NCBI GenBank assembly: GCA_025061865.1
Contig: JANXAA010000012.1
Location: 1-16,080 of the forward strand
Source: Acidobacteriota bacterium
Lineage (GTDB): Bacteria; Acidobacteriota; HRBIN11
DNA: 16,080 nucleotides
Reading direction: 5' to 3'
In this document: positions 7,276 to 14,995 of the stretch, one piece after another
Layout: every line of letters starts with the position of its first letter
Numbering within the stretch: the stretch's first letter is position 1
Position numbers and translations under genes: made by a program
Notes under the pieces: model-generated
What the model was told of the DNA's origin: nothing
Databases searched by the model: none
Seen by the model: only the letters and a program-made list of their open reading frames with translations

Positions 7276-8139
7276 ATGGCGTTGTTTCAAAGGAATGAGG
7301 TCCCCACGGGTCCTTCGATCCCCGAGGGCCTGTGGGTGAAGTGTCCTCGGTGTCAGCAGATCGTCTGGCGCCGGGAGGTCGAGCGGAACCTCCACGTGTG
7401 TCCCAAGTGCAACTACCATTTTCGCTTGCGGGCCCACGACCGGATGGCCCTGCTGATGGACGACGGTGTCTACCAGCCGCTGTTCACCGAGCTGAAGACG
7501 GCCGACCCTCTCCAATTCCGTGATCGGCGACGCTACACGGAACGCTTGAAGCAGGCCTGGGATACGGTCGGGACTGAAGACGCCATCTGCATGGCCGAAG
7601 GGACCTTGGGCGGGTTTCCTGTCATCCTGGGTGTGATGGAGTTTGACTTCATCGGCGGTAGTATGGGCACCGTCGTAGGCGAGAAAGTCGCCCGGGCGGC
7701 TGAGCGGGCCATCGAACACCGGCGGGCCCTCCTCTTGGTCGCCGGCTCGGGCGGCGCCCGCATGATGGAGGGGATCCTCTCCCTGATGCAAATGGCGAAG
7801 GTGTCGGCCGCCTTGGGCCGGCTGGCGGCGGCTCGCATCCCGTATATTTCTGTGATGACGGACCCCACGACGGGCGGCGTGACGGCCAGCTTCGCCATGC
7901 TGGGGGACGTCCACCTGGCCGAGCCCGGGGCGCTCATCGGGTTTGCAGGCCCCCGGGTCATCGAGCAGACGATCCGGCAACAGCTTCCCGAGGGCTTTCA
8001 GCGGTCTGAATTTCTGCTGGAACATGGGATGTTGGACATGGTCGTCCACCGCAAGCACCTGCGGAACGTACTCATTCGACTCCTGCGTTTTCTGTGGAAC
8101 CCAGCCGTCCATGAATCCATGGCAGACGCTACCCCGTGA
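7276..8139 (+). CDS. accD: Acetyl-CoA carboxylase carboxyltransferase subunit beta
   Basis: AccD pairs with AccA to transfer CO2 from carboxybiotin on AccB to acetyl-CoA, giving malonyl-CoA, the committed step of fatty-acid synthesis in the cytoplasm. The 287-aa product has the N-terminal zinc ribbon (C23, C26, C42, C45 in CPRC and CPKC), then the crotonase-like carboxyltransferase core: EFDFIGGSMG, the GSGGARMMEG glycine loop (157-166) that forms the acyl-CoA oxyanion hole, DPTTGGVTASFA (196-207) and GFAGPRVIEQT (222-232). Length is normal. The ATG at 7276 has a good AGGGAGG ribosome site nine bases upstream. The 3' end overlaps folC by 29 bp, the common accD-folC pairing. accA and the biotin carrier genes are not in the window, but a probable biotin-protein ligase lies at the right end. 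Confidence 0.97.
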   Translation: MALFQRNEVPTGPSIPEGLWVKCPRCQQIVWRREVERNLHVCPKCNYHFRLRAHDRMALLMDDGVYQPLFTELKTADPLQFRDRRRYTERLKQAWDTVGTEDAICMAEGTLGGFPVILGVMEFDFIGGSMGTVVGEKVARAAERAIEHRRALLLVAGSGGARMMEGILSLMQMAKVSAALGRLAAARIPYISVMTDPTTGGVTASFAMLGDVHLAEPGALIGFAGPRVIEQTIRQQLPEGFQRSEFLLEHGMLDMVVHRKHLRNVLIRLLRFLWNPAVHESMADATP

Positions 8140-9457
8140 CTGGTCGGCTACGCCGGTCCGCCTGGGGCTTCACCGCATTCGGCATCTAATCGACACTTTA
8201 GGCTTGCGGCCCTGGCCGTTCACGGCGATCCTCGTGACGGGGACGAACGGGAAGGGTTCGACGTGTGCCTTCCTGCACGAAATCCTCCGGGCCCACGGCG
8301 TCTCGAGCGGGCTCTACACGTCGCCCCACCTCCAGCGGCCCGAGGAGCGGGTCCGCCTTGGGGACGCCGAGGTCTCATCGGAAGAGCTCGAGGCGACCTG
8401 GCGTCGCGTCGTCGCCCTGTGCGAGCAGGAGCTCCAAGCCGGTCGACTCGATGAGCCGCCGACGTTCTTCGAGATCCTGACAGCGGCGGCCCTGGACATC
8501 TTTGCCCGTCGTCCGGTTACGGTCGCCGTCCTGGAGATCGGGATGGGCGGCCGCTACGACGCCACCAACGTCGTGGACCCGACGGTCTCCGTCATCACTC
8601 ATATCGACTACGACCACGAAAATTTCCTAGGCCATCGGCTGATCGACATCGCCGAGGAGAAGTTCGGTATTGCTCGACCCGGCGTGCCCCTCGTCACGGG
8701 GGAGCGGCGGCATTGGCTGTTGCACTTGTGGGCTCGGCGGCTCGAGGCCTGGGGGTCGCCGTTCGTACCGGTGTATGCCCGGACCGCCTGGGAAGCTCGA
8801 CACCGATGGGGTCATTACAGTTTGCGGGCCGAGGCGCCCGAATGGTCCTTGCCATGGACGTCTTTAGCACTGGCCGGGGGCCACCAGGTCGAAAATGCCC
8901 TTCTGGCCGTCTGGGGGGCTTACTTTTGGTTGCAAAGCCAGGGTCGGACCCTCGATATGGCCTGCGTGCAGACAGCCCTGAGTCGCACGGTCTGGCCGGG
9001 TCGCCTGGAGTGGTGGGTCCATCCCCAGGCCCCGCCGGTCCTGCTGGACGGGGCCCATAACCGGGATGGCATCCGGCGGTGTGTTGAGTACTTACGGCTG
9101 CAACCTTACGACCGGTGGACCATCCTCTTCGGTTGTATGCAGGACAAACCGTGGGTCGACATGATCCGACTACTTCAGCCCTTGGGTGACCGGTGGGCCT
9201 GGACGCCCGTGCCCGGCTCGGAGCGGTCTTGGACACCGGCTCAGCATACAGATTACCTCCGGACGATGGGGTTTCAGGACGGGAATGTCTTGGAACCCCC
9301 GGCGATTCCTGACTTCTTGGAGGGTGCCCGGACGCCTGTCCTCGTCGTCGGCTCTCTGTACTTGGTCGGGTGGGTCCGGGCCCGATTGCCCGGACTTGGC
9401 TACCGAAGGGTCGTCCATCCAGCGCTTGCCGAAGAGACTACGGAGTTCGATACTTAA
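8111..9457 (+). CDS. folC: Folylpolyglutamate synthase / dihydrofolate synthase
   Basis: FolC adds glutamate to dihydropteroate and then to folates, using ATP, so that folates are made and retained in the cytoplasm. From the ATG at 8111 the product is 448 aa, within the family range; the frame extends upstream inside accD, but that part is a shadow. Motifs in order: RLGLHRIRHLIDTLG at the N-terminus, P-loop LVTGTNGKGST (41-51), YTSPHL, PPTFFEILTAAA, LEIGMGGRYDATNV, an IDYDHENFLG segment equivalent to the usual LDHxxxLG, IAEEKFGI carrying the carbamylated Lys, and LLDGAHN in the C-terminal Mur-ligase-like domain. The N-terminus is slightly shorter than in E. coli. The start lies 29 bp inside accD with only a weak ribosome site, suggesting translational coupling. 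It could be mono- or bifunctional; sequence alone does not decide. Confidence 0.95.
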   Translation: MNPWQTLPRDWSATPVRLGLHRIRHLIDTLGLRPWPFTAILVTGTNGKGSTCAFLHEILRAHGVSSGLYTSPHLQRPEERVRLGDAEVSSEELEATWRRVVALCEQELQAGRLDEPPTFFEILTAAALDIFARRPVTVAVLEIGMGGRYDATNVVDPTVSVITHIDYDHENFLGHRLIDIAEEKFGIARPGVPLVTGERRHWLLHLWARRLEAWGSPFVPVYARTAWEARHRWGHYSLRAEAPEWSLPWTSLALAGGHQVENALLAVWGAYFWLQSQGRTLDMACVQTALSRTVWPGRLEWWVHPQAPPVLLDGAHNRDGIRRCVEYLRLQPYDRWTILFGCMQDKPWVDMIRLLQPLGDRWAWTPVPGSERSWTPAQHTDYLRTMGFQDGNVLEPPAIPDFLEGARTPVLVVGSLYLVGWVRARLPGLGYRRVVHPALAEETTEFDT

Positions 9458-9474
9458 ACCAGGCAAGGGACCGG

Positions 9475-9516
9475 TATCGGGTGTCGGGACGTCCGATACC
9501 CGGGACCCGACACCCG
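9475..9516. repeat. Palindromic heptamer repeat array between folC and nfeD
   Basis: Six consecutive 7-nt units: TATCGGG, TGTCGGG, ACGTCCG, ATACCCG, GGACCCG, ACACCCG. The left units end in CGGG and the right ones in CCCG, so the array is head-to-head. CGGGTGTCGGG (9478-9488) pairs perfectly with CCCGACACCCG (9506-9516), and GGTATCGG (9473-9480) pairs with CCGATACC (9493-9500), giving two mutually exclusive hairpins. No T run follows, so it is not a standard terminator. Confidence 0.75.
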
Positions 9517-9538
9517 AGACTGACCCAGTCGTGACGTC

Positions 9539-10915
9539 ATGGAGCATGGCATTCAACGGCGAAAAAGTGGGGTCCGGATCGGTCGGTGGGCTCGGACGGC
9601 AGGGCTGGGGATCTTGGTCAGCCTGGCCTCGGCGGTCGCGGCGGCCCAGACCATCTATTGGCTCTATGTAGACACACCCATCCATCCGATCGCCCTCCAG
9701 TATATCGAGGAAGGCATCCGGGCCGCCGAGGCGAACGGGGCGGAATGCCTGATCCTTCAACTGAACACCCCCGGCGGCTTGGTCGAGACGACAGACCGGA
9801 TTATCCAACGCATGCTGGCCGCACGTGTCCCCATCATCGGTTTTGTCGCCCCGAGCGGGGCTCAAGCGGCGTCGGCCGGCTTTTACATCCTGATGGCGAC
9901 GGACCTGGCGGCGATGGCCCCTGGGACTCGCACGGGGGCGGCGACGCCGGTCTTAAGCGGCGGCGGGGGTTCCCAGGATAATAATGAAGACGTGAAGACG
10001 CTCCGACGGAAGACTCAAAACGACTTGATTGCTCTGATGCGGAGTCTGGCCCAGCGACGGGGCCGAAATGTCGATCTGGCCGTCCAGGCCATTACCGAGG
10101 CCCGCTCCTTCGACGAAGAGGAGGCCCTCCGCCAGAAGCTGATCGAACTGATCGCCCGGGACCGTTCGGACCTCCTGAAAAAGCTAGACGGCCGGTCGGT
10201 CGTCACCTGGACGGGGGAACAGCGGCGGCTTAAGACGGGGTCGGCGACCGTGGCCGAATACCCCATGAGCTTTCGGCACCGCATCTTGAGCTTCCTGATG
10301 GACCCCCGGGTCGTTTACATCCTGCTGGTCCTGGGGATGTTGGGCCTGTACATCGAGATGACTAATCCGGGCCTTATCCTACCGGGTGTCGTGGGGGCCG
10401 TGTGTCTGATCCTGGCCCTGGCCAGTACGCAGGTCCTGCCCATCAACTGGGCGGGTGTCCTCCTGATCGCTTTGGCGTTCTTGCTCTTCTTGCTGGAATT
10501 GAAGGTCGTCAGTTATGGTCTCTTGACGTTGGGCGGAATCCTCCTCCTAATCTTGGGAGGGCTTACGCTGTCTCGGTCGCCGGCCGAATGGGCCGTCTCC
10601 CGGACTTTCCTGATGGCCTTCGCCGGAGCCGTCGGGGCGGCCGTCGCCCTCGTCATCTGGTACATCATCCGGGCCTTCCGCCACCCACCGGCGACGGGTC
10701 AAGAGAGCCTCCAGGGTCAGACCGGATGGGCCGAGACGGACCTCGAGCCGGGCAACGTGGGGTGGGTCTTCGCCGACGGTACGCTCTGGCGGGCGACGAC
10801 GTCGACGTCGATCCCAAAGGGTCAGCCCGTCCGGATCGTACAGGTCCAGGGCGGGATGACGTTGGAGGTCGAGGCCCTGTCGCCGCCGGATTTGAAGCCC
10901 CCTTCGGACTCGTGA
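9539..10915 (+). CDS. NfeD-family membrane-bound serine protease (ClpP-class, long form)
   Basis: The 458-aa protein starts with a signal peptide (hydrophobic about 20-36, likely cut after VAAA). Residues 38-230 are a ClpP/crotonase-like protease: LQLNTPGG (74-81), VAPSGAQAASAGFYI with nucleophile S112, and general-base candidate K158 in RRKTQND, matching the Ser/Lys dyad of archaeal PH1510. Several transmembrane segments follow (about 270-375), then the C-terminal NfeD OB-fold domain from GQTGWAETDL to TLEVEAL. In PH1510 this protease cleaves the C-terminus of its stomatin partner; the gene 61 bp downstream here is a slipin, the classical pairing. Substrate and membrane-quality-control role are inferred from that family. 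The ATG at 9539 has no clear Shine-Dalgarno sequence, but no better start precedes the signal peptide. Confidence 0.92.
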   Translation: MEHGIQRRKSGVRIGRWARTAGLGILVSLASAVAAAQTIYWLYVDTPIHPIALQYIEEGIRAAEANGAECLILQLNTPGGLVETTDRIIQRMLAARVPIIGFVAPSGAQAASAGFYILMATDLAAMAPGTRTGAATPVLSGGGGSQDNNEDVKTLRRKTQNDLIALMRSLAQRRGRNVDLAVQAITEARSFDEEEALRQKLIELIARDRSDLLKKLDGRSVVTWTGEQRRLKTGSATVAEYPMSFRHRILSFLMDPRVVYILLVLGMLGLYIEMTNPGLILPGVVGAVCLILALASTQVLPINWAGVLLIALAFLLFLLELKVVSYGLLTLGGILLLILGGLTLSRSPAEWAVSRTFLMAFAGAVGAAVALVIWYIIRAFRHPPATGQESLQGQTGWAETDLEPGNVGWVFADGTLWRATTSTSIPKGQPVRIVQVQGGMTLEVEALSPPDLKPPSDS

Positions 10916-10976
10916 TAAGATCCATGTCGATAAGACCCGGCCGGGCGTCCTGATGGGGTCGGGTCGGAGGTCTCCG

Positions 10977-11804
10977 ATGGTCGTGGCTTATATTTATATT
11001 CTTTTTTTCGCCCTCGCCTTTCTCCTCATCCTCGTCCGGGCGGCCGTATTCATCTTGCGGGAATACGAGCGCGGGGTCGTGTTCCGCCTGGGCCGACTCT
11101 TGCCTCGTGTACGGGGCCCCGGCTTGGTCATTATTATTCCCTTCGTCGACCGCCTGATCCGGGTCGATTTGCGGGTCCAAGTCCATGACGTCCCGCCCCA
11201 GGACATCATCACACGGGATAACGTCAGCGTGAAGGTTAACGCTGTCGTCTATTATCGTGTATTCGACCCCAAAAACGCCATCGTCCAGGTCGAAAACTAT
11301 CAGTATGCGACGTCCCAGTTGGCCCAGACGACCCTCCGAAGTGTATTGGGCGAAGTCGAGTTAGATGAACTCCTCTCCCAACGGGAGAAGCTGAACCTCA
11401 AGCTTCAGCAAATCTTAGACCGGCACACCGACCCCTGGGGTGTGAAGGTCACCTTGGTCGAGCTGAAGCACGTCGACCTCCCCCAGACGATGCAACGGGC
11501 GATGGCCCGCCAAGCGGACGCCGAGCGGGAACGCCGGGCCAAGGTCATTCACGCCGAGGGGGAGCTCCAGGCTTCCCGGATGCTTCAGGAGGCAGCCTCC
11601 ATCATGGCCCAACAGCCCATGACGCTCCAGCTCCGCTACCTCCAGACACTGACCGAGATCGCCTCGGAGCGCAACTCGACGGTCGTGTTCCCCATCCCCT
11701 TGGATTTGATCACGCCCTTTATCCCGTCGGCCTGGCGGGCGGCGAACCCCTCCTCACGAGGCGACGCCCATGAAACTCTTCCTCCTGGCCCTGCCGGATC
11801 CTGA
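10977..11804 (+). CDS. Slipin (stomatin/prohibitin, SPFH-domain) membrane protein
   Basis: The preferred ATG at 10977 is preceded by GGAGG (10966-10970) at a spacing of six; an in-frame ATG at 10953 lacks one. The 275-aa product has one N-terminal transmembrane helix (about 3-25), the SPFH start REYERGVVFRLGR, RGPGLVIIIPFVDRLIRVDLR, the DNVSVKVNAVVYYRV strand pair, an ATSQLAQTTLRSVLGEVELDELL segment and a C-terminal Ala/Glu/Arg helix (MARQADAERERRAKVIHAEGE) typical for slipin oligomers. A hydrophobic VVFPIPLDLITPF motif near the end resembles the site cut by the NfeD protease in the archaeal pair. Slipins form membrane microdomain scaffolds. The gene follows nfeD and its last 35 bp overlap the next gene, so all are probably co-transcribed. 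Confidence 0.93.
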   Translation: MVVAYIYILFFALAFLLILVRAAVFILREYERGVVFRLGRLLPRVRGPGLVIIIPFVDRLIRVDLRVQVHDVPPQDIITRDNVSVKVNAVVYYRVFDPKNAIVQVENYQYATSQLAQTTLRSVLGEVELDELLSQREKLNLKLQQILDRHTDPWGVKVTLVELKHVDLPQTMQRAMARQADAERERRAKVIHAEGELQASRMLQEAASIMAQQPMTLQLRYLQTLTEIASERNSTVVFPIPLDLITPFIPSAWRAANPSSRGDAHETLPPGPAGS

Positions 11805-13179
11805 GCAGCGGTCCCAGATCGGCTCGACCCTCCTGGAAGAGACAAACTGCGCTGTCGAGGTCGTGGAAGACGAAGAGGCAGCTCTCCAATGGATGCGGGC
11901 AAACGGGGTCGACTTGGCCCTGGCTCACACGGCTGTCATCCGCGATCCCCGTCTATGGGTCCAGCTCATCAAGTCCGACCGCTCGACAGGTTATTGGATC
12001 GTCATCGGTCCCGGCCGGGTCGATGTGGCCGTCGACTGGATGCGGAGGGGGGCCGACTACTACATCGACGAGACGACGCCGGCAGACGAGGTGATCCGTA
12101 TCCTGCGCTCCATTTGGCAGGTCCCGCCCCGGCCTTGGGCGTCTACGACGCGAACCGAACAGACACTCTTGCAAGTCATTCGAGAGATCAGCCGCTCCAT
12201 GGACGATTTCGAGAAGCTCTTGAACCTCGTCATCGACGTGGCAATGGAAATTGGCCAGGCCGACTACGGGTCCCTCTTGTTGTACCATCCCCAGACGGCC
12301 AGGCTGGAGGTCGCCCAGCAACGGGGTCACAGCGCCCCCGCCGACGCCACGTGGGGCCTCCTGGGTCTGAGCCTGACGACCTTGGACGAGTGGTTTCAGA
12401 TGGACGCCCCTGTCTTCCTGGCGACGCCCAACGCCTATCACGAAAAGGCCGATGCACCCCGTCCGGAGATCCGCTCCCTCTTGGTCCTTCCGATCCACGC
12501 CGGCCCCCGGCCCATCGGCGGCCTCCTGTTAGCCAAGACGTTCCAACTCCCGGGCAACTTCACCCAGAACACCGTCCAGGTCTTGCAGACCTTCGCCAGC
12601 GACCTGGGTCCCGTCTTGCGGAACGCCCTCCTGCAGGTCCAGACCCAAGAACTGAACTTTAAGGATGACCTCACGGACGCTTACAACCGACGGTATTTCG
12701 AATACTTCCTGGAGGAGGAAATTCGGCGTTCCGAACGATTCGGCGCCCGCCTGTCTGTCATCTTCGTCGACTTGGACAACCTCAAGACGGTCAACGAAAA
12801 ATACGGCCACATGATGGGGAGCAAGACGCTCCAAGAAGTCGCCCACCGGATGATCCTGGCCGTACGCGGCTCCGACCGGGTCGTCCGCTATGGCGGTGAT
12901 GAGTTCTGCGTCCTCCTCCCCGAGACGGATACGCAGGGTGCCCTCCAGGTCGCAGAACGCCTCCGGTCTGAGATTGCCAGCCGCCCATTCCTGACGGGCG
13001 ACGGCCTAGACATCTACCTGACGGCCAGCTTGGGCGTCGCCACCTATCCGACGCATGGCCTGACGAAGGAAGAACTCGTCCAGGCCGCCGACCGGGCTAT
13101 GTACGAAGTCAAGAGCACGACGAAAAATGGCATCCGTGTGGCGAGTCCCTTCCCCACGCGGACGGCGAGAAGCTCATGA
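11770..13179 (+). CDS. Pseudo-receiver/GAF/GGDEF nucleotide cyclase, Hypr-type (3',3'-cGAMP synthase candidate)
   Basis: The 469-aa cytoplasmic protein has three parts. Residues 1-118 have a receiver-like pattern, but the phosphoacceptor Asp is His53 (VDLALAHTAV), the Thr/Ser position is Gly80 and the Lys position is acidic, so it is a pseudo-receiver. Residues about 128-290 look like a GAF sensor (YGSLLLYHP through IRSLLVLPI and PIGGLLLAK). Residues 296-460 are a GGDEF domain: metal-binding D334 (FVDLDNLK), VNEKYGHMMGSKTL, an I-site RGSD (366-369) exactly five residues before GGDEF (375-379), and ASLGVATYP. The active site looks complete. At the guanine-contacting position of PleD D344 the residue is Ser351, not Asp; this substitution marks Hypr GGDEF enzymes such as Geobacter GSU1658, which make cyclic AMP-GMP. 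The start overlaps the slipin by 35 bp; the stop overlaps the PATAN gene by 4 bp. cGAMP as product is an inference; c-di-GMP or a mixture is possible. Confidence 0.88.
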   Translation: MKLFLLALPDPEQRSQIGSTLLEETNCAVEVVEDEEAALQWMRANGVDLALAHTAVIRDPRLWVQLIKSDRSTGYWIVIGPGRVDVAVDWMRRGADYYIDETTPADEVIRILRSIWQVPPRPWASTTRTEQTLLQVIREISRSMDDFEKLLNLVIDVAMEIGQADYGSLLLYHPQTARLEVAQQRGHSAPADATWGLLGLSLTTLDEWFQMDAPVFLATPNAYHEKADAPRPEIRSLLVLPIHAGPRPIGGLLLAKTFQLPGNFTQNTVQVLQTFASDLGPVLRNALLQVQTQELNFKDDLTDAYNRRYFEYFLEEEIRRSERFGARLSVIFVDLDNLKTVNEKYGHMMGSKTLQEVAHRMILAVRGSDRVVRYGGDEFCVLLPETDTQGALQVAERLRSEIASRPFLTGDGLDIYLTASLGVATYPTHGLTKEELVQAADRAMYEVKSTTKNGIRVASPFPTRTARSS

Positions 13180-14411
13180 ATCCCTTCGAGGCTTGGCAGA
13201 CCGAGGAACGCCTCGCCTTCCGGGGTACCCTCGAGGAACGCAACCTGGGCGACGTCCTCGTCCAGATGTGGCGAGAACGCATGGCAGGCATCGTAGTCGC
13301 CGAGATCCCCACGGCCCACCGGGCCTTTCTCGTCCGGGAGGGGCATCTGGCCTTTGCCTACTCGGACGACCCCGACGACCGCTTGGGTGAAGTCCTTCTC
13401 CGGCAGGGTCGCATCGACCTCATCCAACTCGATACCGCCACCCGTCAGACGACCCAGAGTCAAAAAAAGCTGGGGACCGTCCTGATCGAGATGGGGGTCC
13501 TGGCGGCTGAGGAACTCACCGAAGCCCTCTCCCTCCAGGTCCGGACCATCCTCTATGACACGATGAACGCCCGGACTGGGACTTACAGCGCTTTCTGGAT
13601 GGAAGAGGACGAAACCGTCCCAGGGATCCCTGACTTGAAGATCGACACGCTGACCGCCGTCTTCGACGGCGCCCGCCGCGTTCAGCGCTGGTCTGTCATC
13701 CAGCGGGGCCTCCCGCCCCTGGACGCCATCCCGGTCACGACACCCAAGGAGGTCTGGAGCGGTATCGCCGTGACCCTCTCGCCTGAGGAAAATCACGTCC
13801 TCAGCCTCTGTACTGGTAACTTCTCGATTAAGACTATCTGTAGCCTCAGCTATCTCAACAGCTTCGATACGGCCCGCCTGCTGTGGGCTCTTCGACTCGT
13901 AGGCCTCATCGAATTTCACTCGATGGCCCGGCCGGCGACGGCCTCAAGTCCTACGATCAGTATTCCGCCGTCCTTTGGATCCATGCCGTCCCTCGGGATC
14001 ACGCCGCCGGCCGGCATGACACTGACAAACCACCCTGAGTACCAGGACTACATACTCCAGGAACTCCTCCAGCGTTACAATGACATGTACCAGGAGGTCG
14101 TCGAGACCCTCAGCCGAGTGATAACTGAGGACGACCTCCATCGCTTCCTAGAAGCGACCCTCGCCCCTATCCGGGCTGCCCTACCCCATCGCATGAAAGA
14201 CGTCCACATCAATGCCTACGGCGAAATCGATTACGACACTTTCGTCCGGAACTTCGCAACCATGGACTTCGAGACCAAGATCCGCGAGATGTCCAGCGTC
14301 TTAGAAGACATCCTCTACAGCCTTATCTACGGCCTAGACCAAGTCCTTCCCTCTGAACAGGCCCGAGAGGTTCAACAGCGCATCCTGGCCAAGCACCGCG
14401 GCACCTCTTGA
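13176..14411 (+). CDS. PATAN/DUF4388-domain protein with novel helical C-terminus
   Basis: The 411-aa protein begins with a PATAN (DUF4388) domain: FRGTLEERNLGDVLVQMWRE, FLVREGHLAFAYSDD, DDRLGEVLLRQGRI, KKLGTVLIEMGVL and LSLQVRTILYDTM are its hallmark segments (about residues 14-145). The middle (about 180-250) may be a winged-helix-like module, IAVTLSPEENHVLSLC to LLWALRLVGLIEF. After a Ser/Pro linker, residues about 287-411 form an acidic all-helical domain I do not recognise (LQELLQRYNDMYQEVVETL, LEDILYSLIYGLDQVL). PATAN proteins are soluble adaptors of bacterial signalling, often near receivers and kinases. The ATG sits in an ATGA overlap with the GGDEF stop, so the two proteins are translationally coupled and may act in one pathway. 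The function is otherwise unknown. It is the last gene of the rightward cluster. Confidence 0.82.
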   Translation: MNPFEAWQTEERLAFRGTLEERNLGDVLVQMWRERMAGIVVAEIPTAHRAFLVREGHLAFAYSDDPDDRLGEVLLRQGRIDLIQLDTATRQTTQSQKKLGTVLIEMGVLAAEELTEALSLQVRTILYDTMNARTGTYSAFWMEEDETVPGIPDLKIDTLTAVFDGARRVQRWSVIQRGLPPLDAIPVTTPKEVWSGIAVTLSPEENHVLSLCTGNFSIKTICSLSYLNSFDTARLLWALRLVGLIEFHSMARPATASSPTISIPPSFGSMPSLGITPPAGMTLTNHPEYQDYILQELLQRYNDMYQEVVETLSRVITEDDLHRFLEATLAPIRAALPHRMKDVHINAYGEIDYDTFVRNFATMDFETKIREMSSVLEDILYSLIYGLDQVLPSEQAREVQQRILAKHRGTS

Positions 14412-14513
14412 GAAGTAGCCCCCGTCCACGCCTTCGAGCGGCGTCTCCAAAAATGTCCTAACCCCGCTCACTAAACAAGTTCGATGGGATGGGGAGATTT
14501 AAGGAGGAAACTC

Positions 14514-14603
14514 GTGCCTGACTGTGGATTCCCAGATCTCATCGGAGGATCCTTGTGGAACATTACTCGCGTATTGCCCATCGTCTTGGCAGTGGGCCCC
14601 TAA
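14514..14603 (+). CDS. Possible 29-aa hydrophobic small protein or leader peptide
   Basis: A perfect AAGGAGG (14501-14507) lies six bases before GTG at 14514. The ORF ends at TAA 14601-14603 inside a GCCCC/GGGGC hairpin. The predicted peptide has a hydrophobic second half (LWNITRVLPIVLAVG) that could enter a membrane. The ribosome site is among the strongest in the window, which is the main reason to list it. I do not recognise the peptide and see no convincing promoter; it may be chance. Confidence 0.35.
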   Translation: MPDCGFPDLIGGSLWNITRVLPIVLAVGP

Positions 14604-14730
14604 GGGGCAGACTCTGCTTTGCGCCGGACCGTCTAGCTTGGGCCTGTCAGGGCGAAGGGCAAAGAGCTCACCCTCGGCGCTCGCCTTTTTGCCTCGAGGA
14701 AAGACACGACCACCCTTCGCATTTTTAGAC

Positions 14731-14770
14731 ACCGTCACGGTGTCACGCCCTCCCGCTGTCACGGAGTCAG
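14731..14770. repeat. Octamer short tandem repeat array
   Basis: Five 8-nt units in exact register: CACCGTCA, CGGTGTCA, CGCCCTCC, CGCTGTCA, CGGAGTCA. The first two units also create a perfect palindrome, GACACCGT-C-ACGGTGTC, at 14729-14745. It belongs to the same style of repeats as those at 15193-15225 and 15613-15703. Confidence 0.65.
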
Positions 14771-14947
14771 TCCAGCAGATAGAGAAGAGGCAGGTGGACG
14801 CAAGAGCTGTTCTCTTCCGACGTGGAAGATCGCCCCATCGGAGAAGGGGAGCACCCGAACGATACGCCCTCGCCGCGTACCGCACAGCGACAGCCAAAAA
14901 TCGACGTCGTAAGGACTTCCCTCCCGCACGGTCGTCGACAGCGCCAC
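14759..14947 (-). CDS. Possible 62-aa hypothetical protein
   Basis: A GTG at 14947 opens a frame whose first 45 residues read like a real protein (REGSPYDVDFWLSLCGTRRGRI-type sequence continuing VRVLPFSDGAIFHVGREQLL) with high GC at third codon positions. The end runs into the octamer array. The frame stays open upstream of the GTG, no ATG is available, and the GGAGG at 14954-14958 is rather far upstream and better placed for a competing ATG in another frame. The family is not recognised. It may be a small gene or a remnant. Confidence 0.3.
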   Translation of the reverse strand: MALSTTVREGSPYDVDFWLSLCGTRRGRIVRVLPFSDGAIFHVGREQLLRPPASSLSAGLTP

Positions 14948-14964
14948 CTGCCATTGCCTCCATA

Positions 14965-14995
14965 TGGGCCCGTAAGGCCCACGGTCTGTCGACCG
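14965..14995 (-). terminator. Two tandem hairpins just after the 28-aa basic peptide gene
   Basis: Read on the - strand, CGGTC-GACA-GACCG (14995-14982) and TGGGCC-TTACG-GGCCCA (14981-14965) follow the TAA at 15003-15001 with almost no gap. There is no T run, so termination would be of a non-classical type. The position directly behind a short monocistronic gene is the main support. Confidence 0.3.

Noticed and set aside
9473..9520. Rho-independent terminator of folC
   Set aside because: The hairpins are strong, but no T run follows on either strand; the heptamer periodicity explains the palindrome better.
14590..14720. GEMM (c-di-GMP/cGAMP) riboswitch-like words: GGCGCAAAGC on the - strand and AGGGCAAAG on the + strand
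   Set aside because: The two conserved GEMM blocks do not occur on the same strand at the right distance, and no matching P1 or tetraloop receptor was seen.
14499..14963. 154-aa open frame on the - strand starting near GGAGG
   Set aside because: The translation is low in recognisable motifs and runs through the octamer repeats; a shorter frame in the same place reads more like protein, and even that is uncertain.
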